Source: Calendula officinalis (Eukaryota > Streptophyta > Magnoliopsida > Asterales > Asteraceae). From it: 64,000 nt of DNA. The translations under genes and the position numbers were made by a program. The notes beneath the pieces were generated by a model. It was not told where the DNA came from and made no database searches. It worked only from the letters and a program-made list of their open reading frames with translations. The stretch lies in assembly GCA_963853835.1 (NCBI GenBank), contig OY970820.1:82270909-82334908 (forward strand), read 5' to 3'. This document shows positions 23,286-34,469 of the stretch, piece after piece. Position 1 is the first letter of the stretch. Each line of letters opens with the position of its first letter.

Positions 23286-26082
23286 AGCGGATGGGTCCAT
23301 GCGCATGTGCGTAGACTTTAAGGACCTCAACAAAGCTTGTCTGAAAGATAGCTACCCCCTCCCAGAGATTGAGCAGAAGGTGGAATCCTTATGCGGGTGC
23401 CAATTGAAGTCATTCTTGGACGCTTATAAAGGATACCATCAGGTCCAGATGGCCCGGGAAGATGAGTAAAAAACAGTGTTCCACACAGAGAAGGGAACTT
23501 TTTGTTACGTTAAGATGCCTTTCGGCCTCCGGAATGCAGGGGCCACCTATCAGCGTTTGGTCGATAAGGCATTCGAGAAACAGATAGGAAGGAATCTGGA
23601 AGTATACTTTGACGATATGGTCATCAAAAGCAAAGGCGACCTGAATCTGATCGAAGATGTAGTAGAAACACTGATATAACTCTCGAAAATTAACATGAAG
23701 CTGAACCCAAAGAAGTGTTCCTTCAGGATGAGCAAGGGCAAGTTCTTAGGACATGTGGTGACGACGGCAGGAATCGAGGCTAATCCCGACAAGGTGGGGG
23801 GATTATTAAAAATGTACACCCCTCGGACGGTGAAGGACGTGCAAAGTCTGAACGGAAAGCTAGCTGCGTTGGGGCGTTTTCTCGCAAAGTCTGCCGAAAA
23901 ATCCATCACCTTCTTAAAAGCATTGCACGGATGCACGAAGAAAGGAGAGGTTGAATGGACGGAAGAGGCCAAGGAAGCTTTTGAGAAGCTTAAACAGCAT
24001 CTAAAAAGCCTCCCCACCATGGCGAGTCCCATACCCAGGGAACCGTTGGTAATGTACCTCTCAACCAATCGGGAAGCAGTCAGCTCAGTACTCATCGTCG
24101 AAAGGGATAGGAAACAAGTGCCCGTTTATTTTGTCAGTCGGGCACTTCAAGGTGTGGAGTTTAATTACTCAATAATTGAGAAGTTGATCCTAGCCTTGAT
24201 TTATGCGGTCAGACGTCTGAAACGATACTTCCAAGCTCACCCAGTAACCGTCCTGACTAATCAACCGATAAAAAACATACTCCTGCAGCCAGAGCGGTCG
24301 GGGTGAATGACAAAATGGGCAATCGAGTTGGGTGAACATGATATCACATTCAAACCCAGACCTAGCATCAAGGGCCAGGCATTGGCAAATTTCTTGGTTG
24401 AAATGCCGGATGAGGAAAGAATTTTAACGATTGAGGAAGGAGAGCAAAAGGACCTGGCAGATCCAAGGACGAGTGCACGCCAGGAACTACCCCCCGTATG
24501 GCAGATGTACACGGATGGAGCTGCGGGGGTGGACGGATGGGGAGCGGGGGTGGTCTTACTGGACCTAGTGATGAGAGGGTCACTTATGCCTTAAGGTTCG
24601 ACTTCGTTTGTTCAAATAATGAGGCCGAATATGAGGCTTTGCTCGCAGGATTAAGTTTGGCCAAGAGTTTAGGAATCCGGAAGGTGGAGGCATTTGCAGA
24701 CTCAATGTTAGTTGTCAATCAAGTCGAAGGATCCTACGAGGCAAAGGAAGTACATATGAAAGGCTACCGGGAGCGAGTTCGAGCACAGGTAGGATGGTTT
24801 GACAGCTTTAAGATCACACAGATCCCTCGAACCAAAAACAAAGAGGCTGACGCACTTAGCAAGTTGGCGGCAATGCTATATTGCCATCTTATGAAGAAAG
24901 TACTGGTGGAAGTGCTGGCAAAACGAAGCATCGAAGAGGGAGAAGAGGTGGCAGAGGTGGAAAGTAACGTGGATTGTTGGATGATCCCCTTCCGGTTATA
25001 CTTAGGGGAAGGAGTATTACCGTCCAAAACAGATAAAGTCAGAAAGGTGAGAATAAATGCCGGAACGTATACTCTCATAAACGACGTCTTGTATCGAAAG
25101 GGGTACTCTACCCCCTGGTTGTGATGTTTAGGAAGCAGTGAGGCCAAAAAGGCTATTGGGGAAATCCATGATGGATTATGTGGATCGCATTCAGGGGCAC
25201 GATCTCTGACCCAGAAGTTGCTTCGGATGGGTTATTTTTGGACATGCATGTCCAAAGACGTCCATCAATATGTACAGAATGTGAAGGGTGCCAAGCTTAC
25301 TTAAGTGTCCCGAACTCTCCCCCTACTAATTTAACCAGCATACACAACCCATGGCCTTTCTTCAATGGGGAATTGACATCGTCGGACCTTTTCCCAAGGC
25401 TCCGGGAGGTTTGTGTTTCTTGGTGGTGGCGGTTGATTACTTCACAAAGTGGGTGGAAGCTAAACCTTTGGCGTGTATCTCAGGAGCTAACATAGTCAAG
25501 TTCGTATGGCAACAAATTGTATGTCGTTTCGATCTCCCGCACACCATTGTGAGTGATAATGGGAAACAATTCGCTAGCAACCCGTTCAGAAAGTGGTGTG
25601 CAGAGCTAAGCATACGTCAAAATTTCACATATGTAGCCCACCCACAAGCCAACGGTCAAACGGAGGTTACAAACAGAACTATAGTAAAAGGAATTAAAAC
25701 TCGTTTAAGCAGAACAAAAGGGGGATGGGCGGATGAACTGCAGAGCATCCTATGGTCTTACCGAACAACTGTTAGAAAAGGCACGCAGGAAACTCCATAC
25801 AGCTTGGTGTATAGATCGGAAGCTGTAATACCACTAGAAGTTCTCATTTCATCTTCAGGAGTGGAAAATTTCCACTTGGGGGAAAATGAGGAGGCGTTAA
25901 GACACAACCTCGATATAATAGACGAACGGCGAGAGAACGCGGCCTTAAGGCAAGCGGCGTATAAGTCATTGACGGAAGGATATTATAACAAAAAGGTTCG
26001 AGGAGTGGCATGTAAGGTGGGAGACCTTGTCCTGCGAAAGAACGAGGCAAGCCTCCAGTACAAGCCGGGCAAACTATGCCCC
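23286..26082 (+). pseudogene. pol: Tat gypsy RT, RNase H, archaeal-type RNase H and integrase
   Basis: Continues the gene broken at 15970. RT core: MRMCVDFKDLNKAC, FLDAYKGYHQV, YFDDMVIKSK (the YxDD catalytic box) up to about 23650. RNase H follows at about 24060-24300. A second RNase H of archaeal/plant type spans 24500-24870 (MYTDGAAG, NNEAEYEALLAGL, ADSMLVVNQ, NKEADALSKL). The integrase core is at 25351-26000 (DIVGPFPKAPGG, VSDNGKQF, HPQANGQTEVTNR), ending KPGKLCP. Stops occur at 23467, 23677 and 24304, and frameshifts near 24570 and 25130. The tail normally following GKLCP is absent even allowing for the SIRE-2 insertion at 26083. Confidence 0.9.
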
Positions 26083-26564
26083 TGTTAAGGCAAAAAGCCT
26101 TACCCCTTTGGGATCTTAAGATAACAAAACAACCTAGACTAGCTTAGAATAATTTGTAGAATAAATATGCAAAGTTTAGGAGTGATACTGAGTTGGCCAG
26201 TATTGGCCACTCAGTATCAGTACTCAATATTGGAAATCCAATACTGAGTAGAAGGACTGAGTTACATGTTGTTATGTAACTGACTAAGATCAAATCCCTT
26301 GATCTTAGTCATTTTCCTAGTTTAGTCCTTTGGTTACTCCTTTGCCCATTATGTAAGATCTCTATATCATTATAAATAGAGATCATCTTGCAAAGGTGAA
26401 CTCACCAATTCACGTATTCACTTCCATACATTTGTAATTGATCAGTGGTCTTGTTATTCCGCAACAAGCCACACTTAGTGGATTTATACATTGACTATAT
26501 TCTTGTGTTATCACTTTAATATTTCATTAAGCCACACTTAGTGGATTTATACAGTGACCTAACA
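26083..26564 (+). repeat. SIRE-2 5' LTR (482 bp) with rearranged 3' end
   Basis: Begins TGTTAAGGC and ends TGACCTAACA, with TATAAATA at 26371-26378. Near its end a 25-base segment (AAGCCACACTTAGTGG...) is present twice (26466-26490, 26529-26553). The second copy replaces about 45 bases found in the other LTRs of the family. Confidence 0.93.
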
Positions 26565-26566
26565 AC

Positions 26567-26578
26567 TGGTACCAGAGC
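26567..26578 (+). promoter_or_regulatory. SIRE-2 primer binding site
   Basis: TGGTACCAGAGC lies two bases after the LTR. It is the initiator tRNA-Met site (normally TGGTATCAGAGC) with one change. Confidence 0.85.
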
Positions 26579-26662
26579 AGGCTAAATAAATCCTTATTTA
26601 GTCGATCTAATACCCTGGCAGCCATTCCCTACATTTATCCCTCCCAAACTCAAAAATCCAAA

Positions 26663-29220
26663 ATGTCTACTATAGTTGCACCAGTCAAGTCTGGAAAGGG
26701 AGTGCCTATCTTTGATGGCAAAGATTTCCATCAATGGAAGCTAAAAGCTCAATGGTATCTCGAATCTATTCATCATGAGATGCTCACTGTGCTAAATGAT
26801 GGTCCCATCATTCCACAAACTGTCGAACCCGTTGCAGCTACTGATGATGCTCCTGAGAGCACAAGAACAGTTCCTAAACTGAAGCATACATGGACTGATA
26901 CTGAGCGTCAGTTGTACAGTTTAGACTCCAGAGCAAAGGGGTGATTGGTAATACTGTTACCAAAGAAATACTGAATGCAATTATGAAATTACCAACAGCA
27001 AAGGTTATGTGGGATAGCCTATCAGTCACCCATGAAGGCACACCTAAGGTGAAGTTGCAAAGAAAAAGCAACATGAGGAGAAAGTATGAAAACTTCTTCT
27101 CAAGTCCTAATGAAGACATCACCACTCTCTATAACAGGTTTAATACTGTTATCCATGATCTTATCAGTGTAGGCATTGTAAAGGAAGAAGGAGAGCTTGT
27201 TCAAAAATTTCTGGACAGTCTTCCTCAACAATTTCTTGATATGACAAACTCTGTCAATGCTGCTAATAACATTGAATCATACACTCTTCAAACTTTGTAT
27301 GGTCTAATATTGAATCATGAGGAGAAAAATGCTGCAAGACTGATCAACTGGAAGAAAACTGACAAGACTTCCACTGGCATGGCTCTAGTTGTGCAACAGG
27401 CTTATACTGTTACTGAGCCTGAAGAGCCAGAGGTTGATCTTGCTGATGCTGAGGCAGAGGAGCTTGAAACCCAAATGGCTCTTATGTCTATGAAGTTGGA
27501 TCAGTTGAAGAAGAAGAGGCTTGGTGTTAGCTCTTCCAATACTGACCCAAGATTAGGTCTTTGCTATAGGTGTGGAAAGCCTGGACACATTGCTGCTAAC
27601 TGTCATACTAAGTCAACCGAAACTGATCAGAATGACAAGATTGCATACCGAGCTAAACGGTATAGAGACAAGTATGTCAAGTTGAAGAACTGGAGCAAGG
27701 GCGAAGGTGCAGTAGGGAATGGAGTACCTCATCAAGCACTTTACTCTGAAGCTTGGATGGATGAAGAGCTTAGTGATGATGAGGAAGAAGTTGAAAATAA
27801 GGCCTTTATGGTTTTCACTGAAGATGATTTAGAGAGCTCCTTTGAGAAGGATATCAAAGAAGCTGAGAGGATGAGAGTTCATATTGATTGGGATTCCACT
27901 CAGTTGCACAATGTGAGTTCCTTTCAAACTTATTCAGTGAATGAAAAGGAAAAGATTTTTGAGTATATGATTGTTGATCTTAAAACTTTAGTACAAAAAG
28001 AAAAAGCTTTAAAATTAACTATTCTTGAACTTGAAAGGGTAAATAATGAACATTTAGATAAATTAGCAAAATTTAAAGATTTAGAATTAAATTTTTTAAA
28101 CTTGCAAGACATTAACCAAAGATTAGCTGATAAAGCTCATTTACACAAATTAGAAAAAGAAAAATTTGAAAACCATTGTAAATCTTGGGGAAATGCATCT
28201 ATTAAACTAAATAAATGTCTAAATCAATAATTTCCAGAAAATGTGAGGGTTGCACTTGGTGTTGATCCTCAGTTAAAAAATAGAAATAATTTTGCTGATT
28301 TATTTGAAGAATTTTCTGACATGAACCCTATTCAGTTTGTAAAAGCAAAAACTTTTTGTGAAGTTGGTTGTCAAACTGAGTCAGATGATGAGGATAAAAT
28401 TATTTTTGATAAACCAGTCCTTCCATTTGTTCAAAGTGCTATACTGAACTACAAGAGCTCAATATTGAATTTCCTGAAAAAGAAATTCCTGATACTGATC
28501 TCGAAGTTGTGCAGTATGATACATCTGTTGTTCCTCCATTTGAATTATTATTTAATACAACTACTTTGAGATATATAATGAAAATAAAACTCCTTCTATT
28601 CCTAGTGTTTTATCTAATACTGAAGTTGCAAGAAAAGAAAAGACAAATACTTAAGAATCTAAAGAACCTGTTAAAGTTGTCATTTTAAAACATGATAATC
28701 AAAAATCAACTTCAACAGGATCTTCTAGTGGCAAAACAAGAAGTCAAATGATAAAAATACTTCTTTTCCAAATAGAAAGAAGAAACCAGATACATCTCCT
28801 TCTAAACCAGTCAAAAACAATACTAACACACAAATAAAAAATGACAAAAATAACATTTTAAAATCTATTGGTGATCAGATCAAAGTTTTAAGTCAGAAGT
28901 TTGCAAAACTTACTCATACTCATCAACCAAAATCAAAACAATTTTTAAAAATACCTTATGAAAATATGTTCAGAAATAGACCTAGAAAATGTTATAGATG
29001 TCATCATACTGGACATAAAGGAGATGGATGTTGGACTGATCTCTCAAATCCTAGGTACTCAATACCAAATAAAAGGAGAGAAACTAAGTCAGTATCACCA
29101 AAGAAAACCTCCAAGGTTTCCGCTGAAGTGATACTGACCTCTCCAACTAAAGAGATCAAGTCTAAACCTGTTTCTCCTACCAAAGGTCCCATTCAAAAAT
29201 GGGTTCCTAAAAAGAACTAA
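26663..29220 (+). pseudogene. gag: SIRE-2 gag, frameshifted
   Basis: Starts at ATG 26663 (MSTIVAPVKSGKG, FDGKDFHQWKLKAQ). A one-base shift near 26942 moves the frame to the long ORF ending at 28230. Domains: gag core (26941-27400), first zinc knuckle CYRCGKPGHIAANC at about 27560, an acidic stretch, then about 150 residues of Lys/Glu/Leu heptads. After a stop at 28228 and shifts, the segment 28966-29220 has a second knuckle (CYRCHHTGHKGDGC) and a Ser/Pro/Lys tail. Two distant knuckles plus a coiled coil make this gag unusually long. It would form the particle and package RNA. Confidence 0.88.
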
Positions 29221-29228
29221 TCATAATT

Positions 29229-32200
29229 GTGTGTCTTGTGCAGGGTGACAGAAAATGGTACTTAGATAGTGGCTGCTCAAGACACATGACTGGCAGTATG
29301 GAGTATCTTCTAAACTATACACCAGAGAAGGGTCCTTCTGTCGAGTTTGGAGATGATTCAGTTGGAAAAACAAGAGGGTATGGAGTAATCAAGGCAGGCA
29401 ACATAACGTTTAAAAGAGTTGCCTATGTAGAGGGTCTTAAACACAACCTGGTCAGTATCAGCCAGATGTGTGATGATGACAATGAAGCTCGTTTCAGGAA
29501 GACTGCAGGAATCATCTACAATGACAAAGGGCAACCTGTACTCATTGCTAGAAGAGAAAAAGATGTCTATGTGGTCAACCTGTCTGAACTAGACCCTACT
29601 CTTCGAGTTTTCCTGCTTTCTAAAGTCAAGCCAGAACTGAACTGGATGTGGCACAAGAAACTTTCTCACATCAACTTCAGAAACATTAATGAGCTCAGTA
29701 TGAAGAAGTTGGTGAGAGGTTTGCCCACTATTACTTATTTTAAAGATAAGTTATGCTCAGCATGTGAAATGGGCAAGCAGAAGAAGAGTTCATTCAAATC
29801 CAAAGTCAACCATTCTATTAATGAACCTCTTACCACGATACATATGGATCTCTTTGGCCCCATTAGTACACCATCATTGGCCAAAAAGATCTATACCTTA
29901 GTCTTGGTTGACGAATACTCAAGATATACTTGGGTCATCTTTCTCAAGACCAAATCAGATGCAACCACAGAAATCATGCCTTTATCAAAAGAGAAGAACT
30001 TCAGAAAGGCAACAAGGTCAAGCAACTAAGAAGTGACCATGGTACTGAGTTTAAGAACTCAGTACTAGCAGATTTCTGTGAAGAAAAATGAATCGTACAA
30101 AACTTCTCTGCAACCTACACACCACAACAAAATGGTGTTGTAGAAAGGAAGAATATAACACTAATTGAAGCTGCAAGAACTTTGTTATGCCATGCTGGAC
30201 TGGCACTGAGCTTCTGGGCAGAAGCTGTAAACTGTGCAAATTTTACTCAAAACAGAGCTACCATAGTCCAGAGACATCAAAAGAATCCTTATGAGTTATA
30301 CAATGGCAAGGTTCCTAATGTGGAATACTTCCACATCTTTGGGAGCAAATGTTTTGTACTCAGTACTAAACAAAATCTCAACAAATTTGCTCCCAAAGGA
30401 GATGAAGGTGTGTTCATGGGCTACTCTCCACACTCCAAAGCCTTCAGAGTGTATGTCATCTCAACTAAGATGATTGTAGAAACCATTCATATCACTTTTG
30501 ATGAAGATCAGGATGTTCATTCTACCTCAGCAAAGGAAGACATTAGTGGCATAGACATTATATGCAATCCAGAAAACTCAATTGCTGATCAGCCCAAGCC
30601 TCACCCATACTATGTTGATCATGGTATGAGTGATACTGATCAAGTCAGAACTCCACCTATGAAGAAGGTGAATCTTCTAATACTTCTCAAGAATCCACCT
30701 CAGATCTGCAAAATGAAGAAGAACAGCAACCTGAACTGTCTAATACTGACTAGAATTCAGCTCAATATCAGGCAGACAACACATCAGTACAACAAGATAT
30801 TGTTGACCTTGCTTCAAATGCTCCCTTGGGAAACAATCTAATGGAACACAGAGACCATCCACATTCTAATATTATTGGTCCAATTGAACAAGGTGTTCAA
30901 ACAAGAAGAAAGTTAGACTTTGAACCTCAAGCAACTGCAAACTTTTGCTTCTTTTCAAGCTTCCTATCTACCATGGAACCAAAGAAAGCTAATGAAGCTT
31001 TATTAGATGAAAACTGGGTAGAAGCTATGCAAGAAGAGCTTACAGAGTTCGAAAGGAACAAGGTTTGGAACTTAGTACCACCTCCTGCTGGCAAAACTAT
31101 TATTGGTACTAAGTGGGTGTTCAGAAACAAGATGGACAAGGATGGTGTTGTCATTAGAAACAAAGCAAGACTCGTTGCTCAGGGTTACATGCAAGAAGAA
31201 GGTATTGACTATGATGAAACTTTTGCACTAGTTGCAAGAATTGAAGCTATTAGGCTGTATCTTGCATATGCAGCTTTCAAGAACTTCAAAGTTTATCAGA
31301 TGGATGTCAAGAGTGCCTTTCTCAATGGAAAACTACAAGAGGAAGTTTATGTTAAACAACCACCAGGTTTTGTTGATCCTAAATTTCCTAACTATGTTTT
31401 CAAGCTTGATAAAGCTTTATATGGGCTCAAACAAGCTCCAAGAGCCTGGTATGATACCCTGTCTGAATACTTAATTGAAAATAAATTTATAAGAGGTAAA
31501 ATTGACAAAATATTATTTTCAAAAAGGAAAGGTTCTGACATCTTACTTATTCAGATATATGTAGATGATATTATCTTTGGCTCCACTGACAAGTCAAGGT
31601 GTAACTGGTTTCCTAAGATAATGTCATCTCAGTATCAGATGAGTATGATAGGAGAACTTACTTACTTTCTTGGTTTACAAGTTGATCAAAGCCTGATGGC
31701 GCTTTTATAAATCAAAGTAAGTATGTGCTTGACATGCTAAAGAAATACAAATTTGAAAATTTATCTTCCATGCACACTCCTATGGGTACTCAGGATAAAA
31801 TAAGTAAAGATGAGACTGGTAAACCAGTATGTCAATCCACATACCGAGGTATGATTGGTTCTTTACTTTACTTAACAGCTAGCAGGCCTGATATCATGTT
31901 TGCAACATGCTTGTGTGCTCGGTATCAGGCTGATCTTAAAGAATCACATATCAAAGCTGTTAAGCGCATTTTTAGTTATCTTTCAGGTACTCCTAACATG
32001 GGTCTTTGGTATCCCAAAGACTCAAACTTTGACCTTGAAGGGTATACAGATGCAGATTTTGCAGGTTGCAGGTTGGATAGAAAAAGCACAAGTGGAGGAT
32101 GTCAATTCCTTGGTGGTAGACTAGTTGGTTGGTCATCCAAGAAGCAAAACTCAGTAGCAACTTCTACAACAGAAGCAGAATATGTTGCTGCAGGAAGTTG

Positions 32201-32498
32201 TTGTGCTCAACTCTTATGGATGCAGTATCAACTCATGGACTATGGGTTCAATTTTCAAAAGACACACATTCATTGTGATAACAAGAGTGCTATTGCTATC
32301 ACTGAGAACCCAGTCCATCACTCAAGAACAAAGCACATTGATATCAGACACCACTTTATTCGAGATAATGTGGAAAAGGATAATGTTGAGGTAGATTTTG
32401 TCCCAACAGATGACCAATTGGCCGATGTGTTTACTAAACCTCTCTCTGAGGAAAGGTTTATGTACTTACTAGGGCAATTGGGTATGCTGAATCCTTAA
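29229..32498 (+). pseudogene. pol: SIRE-2 pol (protease, integrase, RT, RNase H), inactivated
   Basis: Same domain order and motifs as the SIRE-1 pol: protease WYLDSGCSRHMTG, integrase core with DLFGPI, RT YVDDIIFGS at about 31558, and RNase H YTDADFAGC and EAEYVA. It retains the FVDPKFPN block that SIRE-1 lost. Breaks: a base missing near 29977 in the integrase, a TGA near 30089, a stop near 30751 and a frameshift near 31690 between RT and RNase H. Because SIRE-1 and SIRE-2 carry different lesions, their common parent was probably intact. Confidence 0.92.
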
Positions 32499-32952
32499 TT
32501 TTCCTTAAATTTTTCTGATACTGACTGCTCAGTATTGGTGCTAATACTGACCAGCTCAGTATCACTCGTCTGATTTATCAAAATAAAATAATTTTTATTT
32601 TTCATTGATTTACAGATTAAATTAAATGTTTTTATAATTTTTAATATATTTTTTAATTTAATTTTTTTTAACTCGGTATTGGAGTCCTGGAGTGGTAAAA
32701 TTGATTCTAATCCTCATACTCCCCAATGGTAACCTTTCTTAATAAGAAAATTACCGTTGGAACAGGATAAGGTTGTCATTTCAGCCGTTTTTACTTCCCA
32801 ATATCATAATTATCGATAATTTAAGTATAAATAACCTTTTTTCTTTTCATTTAAAACTTTCTAACAGTTATTTCAATCTTTCTTCTTCGATTACTCTCTG
32901 CGATTAACAATTTTACACTTTCTTTGCAAGCAATTTTTAATCTTAATCACAG
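32499..32952 (+). promoter_or_regulatory. SIRE-2 accessory-gene promoter module
   Basis: No ORF. CCAATGGTAAC...TTACCGTTGG (32723-32760) is the inverted pair, with one arm mutated (AATGG). TATAAATA is at 32826-32833, 66 bases after the right arm and 127 bases before the ATG at 32953. Spacing is identical to SIRE-1. Confidence 0.6.
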
Positions 32953-34374
32953 ATGGCCAATTATCGATTCGTTGCACCAGCGGTTGGACCGGCGACTAAA
33001 TTTCGGAAAGTTGAGCTACCTAAGTTCGCGAGGAACAATATTACTGCAAATTTCGATATTCCGCCTGCTTGGGCGTGCCCTGACTTCACTCACATAGTTA
33101 CGTATTTGAAGCACTGTCCAATCAATCGAGCACTGACTCTATCTCCTCGAGCAATACATCCGGAGATGCTATGTGAATTCTGGTACTCTGCAACACTTGA
33201 CTCTCCGGACATGATTACCTGTTGGGTTGTCCGAGATCAAAGAAGGGCTTTCGTTTCAACTGCTATAATTCGGGAAACACTGAGACTTCCCACCCACGCT
33301 CAGTATGAGCCCTTTGTTGATCAACCAGAGGCTCGCTCAGCATTGCCTTTTATTGGACGTAGAGGAACCCCGGGCATAATCAAAAGAAATGAATTTGGTC
33401 CAATGTGGGGAATTCTAATTTCAACACTCATTCGGTGCATGACCCACAAGACTGGAGCTTTGGACCAAATAAATGAATTTGGGATGCAGATAGTACATGC
33501 CATGTACTATGGTCGAGACATTGACTATGCCAGACTGATATTAGATGAACTAGCTTCTCTGGTTAGGGCTCAAATCAGAGAATTCAATGTTCCTTTCTAC
33601 ATATATCTATCTCTTATCGTCCAAAATGCAATGCCTGCACATGTTTATGATGAATTCAATAGTCCAAGAGCAGATCTTCCTCCCCTAAATGAGAAGATAT
33701 ATTTCTATAGACCAAGGGAAGGAGAGCCTGTACTGAGTCACTCTATGTGGGCCATTGTGCGGGCACACATAAATGATGAAGAAAATGATGATGATTCTGA
33801 TACTGGATCAGAAAATGATAATGATGATGATAATGATGATGATAGTGGTGATGAAGGTAATGGTGATCAAGATGTTGAGATGGTGGATGCTCAACCAAAT
33901 CAAGCACAAGAACAACCTCATATACCTCAACTTGAACAGGATCCTGATTCTCCTCATACTGCATCAGATTCTGATACTGAGTCAACAGAAGTGCAACCCC
34001 TTATCTTAAGACGAAGACGAAGAAACTTATCTCCAGTGATAATGGGTACTTTATCATCTGAAGAGGTGCATCACACTCAGGTTCCATCACTAATTGCATC
34101 TCTTCAAGAGCAAAACATGGTTGCTGCCACCGCTGACCTTCCAGGTCCAGAACCCGAACACATTGCTCAACAAATTGAGGAACCTCATGTTCCTCTTGAT
34201 GTGGAGATCCAGTATGAGCAACATACAATGGAAGGTGCTCAGGCAAGCACAGAAATAGCTCCTGAAGGTGCTGGTGCCTCAAATCAACATACAAATGATC
34301 CAGCACCGACCTCTGCAGATGCTCGTAGGGAGTCTGACAAAGTCTCAGGTATGAATTTCTATAATGCTCTAAAA

Positions 34375-34469
<95 letters not shown>

